Assembly (NCBI GenBank): GCA_025765615.1
Contig: JAIVFJ010000135.1
Span: 62,001 to 126,000 of the forward strand
Length of the DNA stretch: 64,000 bases
From: Zopfochytrium polystomum
Taxonomy: Eukaryota > Chytridiomycota > Chytridiomycetes > Chytridiales > Chytridiaceae
Direction of reading: 5' to 3'
Shown: one piece after another, positions 10,943 through 21,351 of the stretch
How positions within the stretch are numbered: the first letter of the stretch is position 1
Layout: each line of letters starts with the position of its first letter
The notes under the pieces: generated by a model
The model's database searches: none
What the model saw: only the letters and a program-made list of their open reading frames with translations
What the model was told of the DNA's origin: nothing
Translations under genes and position numbers: made by a program

Positions 10943-13506
10943 TCAGCCCCCATCCTCCTCCTCCTCATCAAACCACACGTGATCAGGCGGCTCGGCGTCG
11001 ACGTCGGCGCCGTCAAACAGCCTCCCAAAGCACGGCGCGGTGCGGTCCGAGTAGTGGGCGTACGGGTTATCCGGGCGGAGGCGGACGCCGCAGAGGAAGC
11101 AAAAGTGGGTTTTGCAGACGCGGCAGGTCATGTGTGCGCAGCCCTCGGAGCGCTCGACGGCGCAGGCGCAGTCCGGGCAGCGCTGGGAGTGGGCTTTCAG
11201 CCAGTCGGCGTTGAGGCGGCGTTCTTCCTCGGCGCGGAGGATGCGGTCGAGGACGGCACGGCCGTAGCGGGCGTCTAGGTAGGCGAGCTCGGCCGCGTCG
11301 TCGGCGGCGCGGGCCGTCGCGTAGCGCGCGGCGAGCGCCGTGATCGAGTCGATCGGGCACGAGACTTGGTTGCCGTGCCACGTGCGGAGGCAGTAGAAGC
11401 AGAAGGGGTAGGCGCAGGCGTCGCAGATGCAAAGCTTTTCGGGCGGCGCGGGTTTTTTGGTCGGGTGCTGGCACAGCGCCCGCGGGCAGTGGATCATGTC
11501 GGGCTGCGATTCGAGCTGCGCTTTGGTGCGCAGCTCGGTGTAGCGGGACATGAGCGCGTCGCCGACGAGCGCGCAGAGGTCGTCGTCGGGAAGCGTGGGC
11601 GGGTGCGTCTGCTTCTTGCATGTTTCGTTCGGGCACGTTACCAGGCTTATGGAGCCTTCTGTGATGTGGAGGGTGAAATAGGAAACGAGGCAGTCGTTGC
11701 AGTAGGCGTGTCCGCAGCCGCGGCTGTTTGGGTCCTTTGGGTTGTATGTGAAGCGCTTGCAGTTGGACCCCCGCTTGGAATCCAGGCAGATCCCGCACGT
11801 GATGGAGGACTGCGCGAACAGGTGATCGATGCGGGCCTTGTCATGGTCCAAGATGGCTGTGATTGTTGCAAGCGTCGGTGCTGTGGTCGGTGAGCTCTTG
11901 GAGGCTGCTTTGGAAGTGCGGGGCAGCAATGAGGATGCTTGGACTGAGAGTGGCGCTGACAAGTCCAGGACAAAGTCACCCGACGGCTTCACCTCATCGC
12001 TCGACGTAGAAACCAAACCAAGCCAGCCAATCGCGTCGTTGACCACGAAGTCTGCAATCAGGAACAAAACGACGCTGCCGGTTCCCTCCTCCTTGCATAT
12101 CGCAGCAACGCGTCGGCGGAGAGCGTCTAAATGTTGCGCGGGTAGCCATGAGCATTGCAAAGCGAGATGGGGAATGGAGCTGGAGGGGTACGTGGGGGGA
12201 AGGTGGAAACGGAGAGTGACAGGCGGCAGATGAGTGATTGGAGTTGTTGCAACGGTTGCAGTCGGAGCTGTCCCATCGTTTGGAGCGCCTTGGCCAACGT
12301 CGGGCTCCGCGTTCATAAGCTGGGGAGGTAGGACGAGTGCCATCGGATCGGAGGGAAGGACGACGCGTAAGAGCAAGGACCCGACAAAGCCGATCAGCAA
12401 GTCGTCGGTGGTCGTCTCTGCTAGGCCCGAAGATGGCTGCGGCATGCATTCGTTCACCGGAGGGTCCTTATCCGATTTTGGGCAATGCATTATGGGCTGC
12501 ACAGTAAAATCCTCCTCGTAAATGGACTGCCGACGTGCGAGTGATTCAGGGGCGAGGGACGCGTGCCCGCGATAGGCAAGTGAGTAGGTAGGTCAGCAAC
12601 GAAACAAAACCGAATCGGCAACGAGAACAGAATGCATTTTTCTCTCACCTGAAGTGCAAATATTTCGTCGCGCTGGGCAGCAATGTTCTCCTCCAACACA
12701 TCTGGTGGAGGGAGCTTTGAAGTCGCATTCTCCTTACCGCTCTCCGGCTCCCGAGTGGGCGACACGCTCGCAGAGCGGCACTGCTGGCGAGAGGCCATGC
12801 CGGTCGATGCCGTCGTCGAAGATGCCGAGGCCACTCCGCCGGAAGACAGCACAGGTCGACCAGAAGGGGAGTGGCCGTCCAGGGTCGCCGCGGACTTTCC
12901 TTTACCAGCATCCGCCGCTCGTCCACCTGCTTCGCCACGGCGCCGGCCAGCCCCCCCCCGGCCTCCGCCTCCACCTCCGCTTCCCCGTTTTGGCCCTCCC
13001 GGAGCTGCTCCACCAGCTGCACCTCCGCCGACGGCGTCGCTTGCACCACCAACACCACCTGCTGCTGGTGGACGCCAGCGTCCCCCCACCCCTCCTCCTC
13101 CTCCGCCTCCTCCTCCTCGGCTGTGGCTGCGGTTGCGAAGAGGAGCGCCTGCGCCGTTGGAAGGGGTGAGCGGGAGAACGCCGGCAGGATCGTCGCTGCC
13201 ACAGGGCAGAAGCTGCTGTGATGACGATGATGATGTTTGCTGGTGGAAGTGAGGGCGGTGCCTCCCTCCGCCTCCTCCTCCTCCTCCTCCTCTACCCCGT
13301 CCATTGCTGCGGTCTCTGGCACGGAAGGGGAACTGGGGCGGAGGAGGCTGCAGCGGTGCGCTACTGCTGCTGACACTTCTGCCGAGAGGCCCAAGGCTCG
13401 GGGGGGCGGCTGCACCTGCGGTTCCGCCGATGGCGTATCCTCCTTCGGCGGTCGAGGTTGACGACGACGACGACGACGACAACGACAACGACGACGAGGA
13501 CGACAT
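10943..13506 (-). CDS. RBR E3 ubiquitin ligase, RNF14/Itt1 type
   Basis: Two exons, 13506-12649 and 12526-10943 (122-nt intron, phase 0), give 813 residues. Residues 1-265 are low complexity: a Ser run, then Gly/Arg/Pro-rich sequence with CDK-like SP sites. An RWD domain begins at about 270 (ENIAAQRDEIFALQSIYEEDF), its start split by the intron, which confirms the join. RING1 starts at about Cys530 (CGICLD ... CGHAYCNDC); the IBR contains MIHCPRALC and CDACAYPFCFYC; RING2 starts at about Cys736 (CPDCACAVERSEGCAHMTC), and Cys749 in the EGC step is the expected thioester cysteine. The tail NPYAHYSD ... CFGRLF matches the RNF14 family. By family knowledge it takes ubiquitin from an E2 onto the RING2 cysteine; RNF14/Itt1 proteins act at stalled or cross-linked ribosomes. 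Shares a short divergent promoter with Rtf2. Confidence 0.92.
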
Positions 13507-13679
13507 GAATCTTTTGTTTTTGTTTTTTTTTTTCTTTTTTTTTCCAGTTTTTTCCGTTTCTCTCTTTCATTTTTTATTGGGGCAAGCCACTGAGCCAGTT
13601 TCTTTCTTTTTTATTTTTCCCGCAGGTGGTGGTCGTTGTGTTACGAATAAATAAATTCGCTATTATCAATCAATCAAGA
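13507..13679. promoter_or_regulatory. Bidirectional promoter RBR ligase / Rtf2
   Basis: Only 173 bp separate the two start codons on opposite strands. The gap is T-rich on the plus strand and holds AATAAATAAATTC just before the Rtf2 start. Both genes must be driven from here unless a 5' UTR intron exists. Confidence 0.6.
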
Positions 13680-14965
13680 ATGGGTTGGTGAGTGGAATGG
13701 GAGCGAGCCAGCAGGGAAGTTGCCGCCGCCGCAGTCGCTGACCTGCCCTGCCCCTCCTTACCTTAACGTCCGATCGATCAATCAATCGATCGACCGATCC
13801 CCCCCACAGCGACGGAGGATCCATCCCGAAGCGCCACGAGCTCGTCAAGCAGAAGCAGAAGGAGCAGCGCCCGGACAAGTCGTCGCTGGCCCACTCCAAT
13901 TGGAAGTGCTGTGCGCTCTCAAAGGCCCCCCTGCGCGCCCCGCTCGCCGCGTGCCGCCTCGGCCGCCTCTACAACAAGGAAAAGCTCATCGAATTCCTCC
14001 TCAACCGCAAGGCCTTTGGCGATGGCGAGGCGATCGCTGGCCATGTGCTCACCATGAAGGTATGCTTCCTCTTGCTTGCTTGCTGGCTTGCCTGCTTGCT
14101 TGTTTGTCTGCGGGGGGGCGATCGGTCGCTAACCACCTTGCCACCTTTTTCAACTGTTCCCGATCGATCGTCCGATCCCCCGGCGAATTCAACCTCGCCT
14201 TCTCAGGACGTGATCACCCTCAACCCCACGCCAAACCCAGCCGTCCACGGAAAGGACTCCGCCACCACCAGTGCCATCGTCTCAAACTTTGCTGACAAGG
14301 TCGAGCCGTGCCAGTGGATCTGCCCTGTGACGCTCAAGGAGATGAACGGCAACCACCGCTTCTCGTTCATTGCGTCGTGCGGCTGCGTGCTGAGCGAGGA
14401 GGCGCTGAAACAGGTGCCGTCCGCCACGTGCCTGAGCTGCTCGAAGCCGTTCGACGCCGAAAAGGACGTTGTGCCGCTGAACCCGACGGATCCGTCAGAG
14501 ATTGCGGCGCTCCGGGACCGGAACGCGGCCCTGCAGGCCGAACGCGCCGCCGCCGACGCGGCAAGGAAGGCCGCAAAGAAGGCGGCCAAGCTCGGTGCTG
14601 CTGCCGCTGCCGCCGGCGCCGGCACGGCGGAGGCGGCGGAGGCGGCGCCTCTTGCAGCAGCAGGTGCGGCCGACAAACATGCGGCGGGAGTGGCCGGCAA
14701 AAAGCGCAAGCCGGACGCGGAGCTGGAGCCGGCACTGGCCACAGCAAAGAGGCTGGCACCGCCGCCGGCCCCGTCGGCCGCGTCGAACATTAGCATCCCT
14801 CTGCCCCCCTCGCTGCGCAAGGTAGTCGAGACGTCGTCGGCAGCCGCTCAGTCGCAAAGTGACGCCATCCGCAGCCTGTACGCAAAGAGCGGAGGGCCGG
14901 CGGAGCATCTGAACAAGGGCAACTACCTGACGATGGGAACGTTTACGCGGTACGCTGCGTACTGA
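13680..14965 (+). CDS. rtf2: Replication termination factor 2 (Rtf2)
   Basis: Exons 13680-13687 (8 nt), 13810-14059 and 14207-14965 give 338 residues. The tiny first exon supplies ATG GGT TG, and splicing yields MGCDGGSIPKRHELV, the hallmark N-terminus of Rtf2. The body follows: NWKCCALSKAPLRAPLAACRLGRLYNKEKLIEFLL, then the second RING-like half with WICPVTLKEMNG, CGCVLSEEAL and CLSCSKPF. The C-terminal 150 residues are Ala/Lys-rich and ill-conserved, ending LNKGNYLTMGTFTRYAAY. By family knowledge Rtf2 is a nuclear replisome protein that in fission yeast stabilises paused forks at a replication barrier and influences splicing; it is handled by proteasome shuttles in animals. Being next to a ubiquitin ligase gene is probably only a promoter-sharing coincidence. 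Confidence 0.95.
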
Positions 14966-15018
14966 TTTGCTGTGATGTTGTTTGGCCGCGGGACGGGACA
15001 GGGACACGGGTTCCACTT

Positions 15019-15052
<34 letters not shown>

Positions 15053-15904
15053 GGAGAGGCGTCTACCCCTGCCTCTTCTTTTTCTTTTGCAGCGTGATCT
15101 CGGCTCGTTTGGGTCATCCACCCACCCACCCACCCACCCACACCGTCCCCACTTTTGCACTTTTTTTGCTGCTAAGCGCTCATCCTCTGTGCACGTTCAT
15201 TCTCTGTCCCTGTTTTTGCTACTCTTCTTTCAGACCGCCAGTGTTTATTTCTTTTTTCGCAAAACGCTCGTTTTCTCCCTCGCTTAATACATACACAATT
15301 TGCCGCCCCGCAGACGCCCCGGTCCCTTCCACGTCTTTATTTTTAATTTTTTTTGGGGGGGCTTTTTTTTCTCTTAGGGGAAGATGGTTTGTTCTTCAAA
15401 TCCGTAGTTTTACCCACAGTGTGTTTGTTGGAGTTTGTTCCTTGGGCGTGCTAAAAAAACCTGGAGAAAACCGTTTGAGCCACCAACCAAAAGGGACGTG
15501 ACTGTCAAGTGTCAGCCCTGGATGGCGATGATGCTGATGAGTGATGTGGCTTGAAAGTGCTTGCACAGAAGCTGTCGCAATGGGTGGGGGTTTTTTTGGA
15601 GTTAAGGGTGGTCAATGACCCCAGAGCGTTGACATGGTCTCCACCAGCCCTCTTTTTAGGTACCTGTACCTTCCCAGAGTGTTCACCAGCACACTGTTTT
15701 TTCATAAGGAAAATGTCCCCGTCGACGTTGTGTATTTCTTTCGAGGGCGACAGTGCCAAGTACCCCACGTATTTTTGTTTTTTTTGTTCTTTTTATTTTC
15801 GTTCTGTGGACCAGACATCGCGTGTACCTCGCGCGGGACGGGGTTTTGGTTCAAAATTCTCCGATGCGAAAAGCAGCGTTCGTCCTCCTTCGCTCCGCTC
15901 GCAT

Positions 15905-15908
<4 letters not shown>

Positions 15909-15951
<43 letters not shown>

Positions 15952-15952
15952 C
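15909..15952. repeat. (CT)n tract, left arm of an inverted pair
   Basis: CT dinucleotides with one interruption (CTTTCT). It can pair with the (GA)n tract at 16033-16083 on the same strand. Confidence 0.93.
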
Positions 15953-16029
15953 TCCACAACACACATTCACGCGTGTGTCTTTGGGACGACCTTGTATTAG
16001 CAGCGGAGGACTTAAAATGACCGAGACCA

Positions 16030-16032
<3 letters not shown>

Positions 16033-16076
<44 letters not shown>

Positions 16077-16083
16077 GAGAGAG
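16033..16083. repeat. (GA)n tract, right arm of an inverted pair
   Basis: GA dinucleotides with one GG interruption, about 80 nt downstream of the CT tract at 15909-15952. Confidence 0.93.
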
Positions 16084-16479
16084 GGCTGCATGTAGAGAGT
16101 TGTTTTTCCATCTTTGGCCGCGTTGCTGTTGGTCGCGTCTTTTCGCCTTTGTTCTCTATGCAAGCATGCCAAATACATACGCTTTGAAAAAAAAAGAAAA
16201 AAAAAGAAGAAAAAAAAAAAGGTAACGATGCCAACGATTGACGACGGACCAACCAAAAAGCCGTTATTCGTTGTGCGCTCTCGGCCCATTGCGGAGGAAG
16301 GACGCACGCGCTTCGTTTTTTGTTTGGTTTGTTTTGTTTGTTTTGTTTTTTGCTCCTTTTGTTGTTGTGCTTCCTTTTTGTTTTCGTTTCTTTTTATTCG
16401 CAAATTCATTCTTCTTCTTTGTCTACTTGTTCGGGGTGTCTCGGAAGAGCTGTGCTGCTGGAAGGGGGATAAGACAGGC

Positions 16480-16481
<2 letters not shown>

Positions 16482-16512
<31 letters not shown>

Positions 16513-16540
16513 GAGAGAGAGGAGAGCGAGAGAGAGAGAG

Positions 16541-16572
<32 letters not shown>

Positions 16573-16573
16573 A

Positions 16574-16632
<59 letters not shown>
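16482..16632. repeat. Long (GA)n microsatellite
   Basis: About 150 nt of GA dinucleotides broken by regularly placed GG steps in its first half and almost pure in its second half. Located about 540 nt upstream of the arrestin-like gene. Confidence 0.95.
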
Positions 16633-16636
<4 letters not shown>

Positions 16637-17170
16637 CAAATTGCCCACTTTTCAAACGGAGAGTCCTGCGAGACAAGCCCGTTATGTTCCTTTTTTTTTC
16701 TTTTTCTTTTCCTCTCTGCTTTGCAGCGCAGCCCAGAGGGCGCAACGCGCATGAAAAATTTTTTTTTTCACTCCTTGCGTCATGCAGTCCACGGAGCACG
16801 GACTGAGAAATTTTTATTCTGATCTTTTTTTTTTTGCAAAAGTATTTTCTGAACGTGGTCAAAAAATGAATAAATAAGCCCCGACAGAGCCGAGACTGAG
16901 AGACAGAGAAAAAAGGATATTGGTGGAGACAGCCCCTCCGGAGTCGCGCTGGGCATGGGAAGACAGGCCACAAGAAGATAAAGAAAAACAGGGAAAAACA
17001 AACGAAAAGGGGAGCACACGGAACAGCGACAAAACAGGGGAAAAGCACAAAGAAAACTGCAAGAAGAAAAAAGAAAAAAAAAAAGACAAGCAAAAAAGGA
17101 GTCGTTCTGTTCATCGGAGGGAGACAAACAAAACAAAAAAAAAAAAAAAAAACGAAGCGTGCAGAAAGAA

Positions 17171-20100
17171 ATGAAAGGGCTTGGTGGGGGGGTTGACGGG
17201 CGTCGGCGCAACATCAGCAACAACAGACTTGTCACTACCCTCGCCGCCGCCTTCTCGTCGTCGCCCTCGTCGTCGTCGTTCCTGCCTGCCGCCGCATCCT
17301 CCTCTTCCTCTTCCTCTTCACCGCAAGCCCCCCACCGCCACCAGGGCCACAACGCGCACGCTCGCTCGCGCTCCGCTCCGCCCTCCTCAACCCCACGCGA
17401 CGTATTCCAGCAGATGCAGTTACAGCAGCAGATGCCTCTCCCGCAGCCGCAGCCGAACCAGCATCACCGCAACGGGGCCGGACAGGAGCGGCAGCAGCAC
17501 CAGCGCCACCCGCACCAGGAGCGCGCTTTCGGGGGTTTTGCCGCCATTGTCGCTGTTGGTACTGGTGGTGGTGGTGGTGGTGGTGGTGCGAGCAGGGACG
17601 ACCTGGTGGGCGTTTTTGGCGAGGAGCCCGCAAGCCCCTTGCCCCTTGGCGTGCTCCAGCTCGCACCCCCGGTGGTTGCTGTTCCCAGAGACAGCAGCAG
17701 CAGCAGCGGCAGCATTAGTAGCAGCAGCATTACCATTGGCAGTAGCAGCAACGTCAGGCGCGTCAACGGCGGAAACTACAACATTTACAGCAGCACCAGC
17801 AGCCTTGGAAGCCTCGAAGGGTCCAGGCTCAACAGCCCTTTGTTTGGCGGGGGTGTTGTCGCTGGCGCGGGTGGCGGTAGCAGTGGCATGAGCATCAGCA
17901 TCAGTGGTAGACGATCCAGCAGTGGTAGCATTCCGAGCGCAAGCATCTTTCCCCACCACCAGCAGCAGCACACCAACCCGCTGCAATATTTCCCAGTTGC
18001 TGGCACAAACTTCGCCTTGTCACAGCAGCCAAACTCTCCCTTAATCTCAAAAACAAACCCCAATCCACCCGCCGTCGCCGCTGCCGCCGCACCCGCCGCC
18101 GCATTCGCCGACGCCGCCGCCGCCGCTGCCCCGGCCGTCGCCGGATCCTCCTCCTCGTTCTCCCCACCCTCTTTCCACTCCCATCCTCCCGAAGAACCAC
18201 CGCACCAGCATCCGATGAACCCGTACTCATCCACGGCGTCGATCGACTCGATCGTCGGCTCCCGAGATGGCCAGACGGCGGGCCAACCGTCGGCGGCGGC
18301 GGACGAGCGGCCCTTTGCAACCTTCTCTCTGAACGACCCCCACGTCCACCTTCCCCCTTACGCAGAGGACGACGACGAGTTTCTCGACCACTCGTCCGTC
18401 TTCGTCACGGGAATCCTGCAAGTCAACCTGCCCATCCAGCCGCCTCGCCTCACCACCCAGCCCACCACCCTCCCAAGAAGCCGCAGAAACAGCGCCGACA
18501 CCGACGTCTCGTCGTGGTCCTCCAAGACGATCCAGCGGAGCCGGGCCCTGAAAGCGGCGGGCCCCAGCCTCCGGCCAGCCTCGCTCCGGCCGTGCTCTCT
18601 TACGATCGACATTCAAGGCATCGCTTCATCTGGCGGCGGCGGCGGCGGCGGCGGCGGAAGCGGCGGCAGCTCCAGCACCAAATTTTTCTCGTCCTTCTCC
18701 GAAACTCTGTGGGAGCTAAAACCCGAAGTCCGGTCCAAAGCAGGAGCGCTAGGAGGCGGCGGCAGCAACGTAGGCGGCGGCGGCAGCGGCGGCGGCGCCG
18801 ATCGCGAGCACATTGCCGCCAATTTGGAAGTGTTTGAGAACAACCTACTGTTTGCAAAGGCTCTGGACAGCGGGCTGACGTCGCTGTCGTTTCCCTTCCG
18901 CATCGAGCTGCCGGCTACCCTCCCGTCGTCACTGATGACGGACCAGTATTCGCGCCAGCGTGGCGGGATGGACAGCTCTGCGGGGGACCCTGCAGAGGTG
19001 AATCGCATTCTAAACCTGGCCTTTGGCGAGCTGCCGTACCGTGCGACCAAAGACTATTCCTTCCCGCGATACGAAATCCAGTGCACTCTCTCGTTCCACG
19101 ACCCATCCTCCAGCGCCGCCCCGACGGGCATGATTGTCCCCATCGCCCAGACCATTGCATCCAAACCTCTGCAAGTGTACCGGACTCTCCCGTCCTCGTG
19201 GATTGACCCTGGCGTGTTCGCTTCGTTCAGCGGCAGTGCCAGCAACGGTAAAAATTAACATTTCATTACCGCCGCATATGTGAAAGACAGGCGCCGTTTT
19301 CAGCTTTTGTGCTGACTGCCCGAAAAAAAAAAAAAACTAAAAAAAAAACAACCAAAACCAAAAAAACGAAAAAACAAAAATTTGTGTCTCGACCAACAGG
19401 CTTCGCTTACGAGGTGTTTTCGCCGATATTTCAACCCTTCCCGCAACCAAACGAGAAAAGCGAACTCATGTTCCACTTGCGGATATCCTCATCACGACCG
19501 GAAGAAGTCTTTAAAGTGCTCTCCCTAGAACTTCGACCGCTGGTCAAGTATCGCTCTTTGTGAGTTCACGATTGTCCCGTTTGACACTGTTCGGTTATGA
19601 ATCGCTAAGCAAACAAAACTCAAACGCAATCTTGCAGGACGGCCAAGAAACCAAAGAAAGACAGCGAAGCAACGCCCATCGATGCATCCACGCATGTCAA
19701 AACCGCTGATGTCTTAAAGTCCACTCACCACATGACGGTAAAAATGCCGTTCCTTCCGCGAAATCCTTCGACCATCCTGGAAGATTGGGTACTAGAGCAT
19801 GCCGTAGAGGTCATTGTCGTTTACAGAGACAAGGGCAGCGTTGTCACTCGTCGCACAAAGCTAACGTTTCCCATCGAAGTGGTCCACGTATGGCGCGAAG
19901 CCAACCGGACGTGCGACGCCGAGCTGGCCGAGGTGTTCCAGGGAATGAAAGTCCCCGAGCGGTACACGCGGCTGCGGAAGGAAGTGCCCTACGCTTTTGT
20001 TGTGGACGCTACCCCGGTCGGTGCCGACGTTCCGGGATCCTTGAACGGATCCGCTGGCGCTGGTACCGACGAGACCGCGTCTCGCAGCTCGTCAAACTTG

Positions 20101-21320
20101 GAAACCGCAGTAGCCGGTGCTGCAGCACCCGTCGGTTACGAAGGATACGGTACAAAGCCCCCGCCACACAGCCGCTCCGGAAGCACGAGCGGCCTGTTTG
20201 GGAGGTCGTTCTCCCTGAAACGGAAAGGCAGCAAGAAGAACGTTAAGCCTGCTCCGTCTGCGCCATCCAGTGAATCGACGCAACAGCAAGGGTCGCCCAT
20301 GTGGAAACCGGGGCCGATGGAAAGTCCGGGGAACTCGACTATCATGCAAGCTGGAACGTCGAACGGTTGGACAACGGCGCAGCCGCAGCAAACGGCGCCA
20401 AACGGGCAAGCACAGGAATTCGCAGCGCCTCCTGGCATCAAACAGACCGCATCAGCTCCCGGAAATTTTTTCCAAGACCCGCTCCAGCATCAATTCGCTC
20501 CGCAACAGCAACCTTATCAACCTGTGCAAGAACCACCTCAGCCCTTCCCGTCTCGAACTCCGCAGCAAATATTTCAGCAGATGCAAGGTCCACCCCACGG
20601 TCCAATGGGGGCCTTTCCACATCCCCAACAACACCAAACGCCGCAGAGCGGACCGCAGCCGATATTTATGCAGTCCTCCTCTCGAACGCCACAGCAAGAC
20701 TTCCAACAGATGCAGGTCCAGCAGCATTCCGAACTGCCCATGCAGCAACACCCGCAAGGCGCACAAGCGCACCAATACATGCCGTCTCGCACACCCCAGC
20801 AAGAGTTCCAACACATGCACCTTGACGGCTCACCACTAAATCTGCCCATGCAGCAGCAGCAGTATCAGCAGCAGCAGTATCAGCAGCAGTATCAGCAGCA
20901 GCAGGCGCACCAGCCGTTTACTCCGAACGGCTACGTCAACACCCTGCCCCTGCAGCAGCCCCTCCAGCCGACGCCCACGCCACCGAACGCAAACTCAACG
21001 GCGCCGGCGGCGCCGGCTAAGATGGTGAAAACCCCGTCGCAGCTGTTTTCGCAAATGTCGTTTGGAGGACGCAAGAAGAAGCAGCAGCAGCAGCAACAAC
21101 AGCAGCAAGCAGAGGCGGAAGAAGCGTTCCAGGTGCAAGCGTACCAGCGGTCGTGGAGCGGCAACAATCAGCCGCCTGTGGCGGCGCCAGGGTCAAAGAC
21201 GCCGCAGCAGCAGTTCCAAGGGATGCAGTCGAACTCGATTGAGTTGCAGCGGCAGCAGCAGGAAATGCAGATGCAGATGCAGATGCAGGTTCAGATGAGG
21301 CTGCAGCAGCAGATGCAGAT

Positions 21321-21351
<31 letters not shown>

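Larger units (their letters stand above)
14966..17170. other. Intergenic, microsatellite-rich
   Basis: A 2.2-kb gap with a poly-T run (15021-15048), a (CT)n tract (15909-15952), two (GA)n tracts (16033-16083 and 16482-16632) and many short A/T runs. Long open frames here are created by the repeats (Leu/Ser or Arg/Glu runs). No protein is supported. Confidence 0.6.

Noticed and set aside
15702..17114. 470-residue minus-strand frame in the microsatellite region
   Set aside because: Ser-Leu repeats from (GA)n and Phe runs from poly-A make it open; no protein-like composition outside the repeats.
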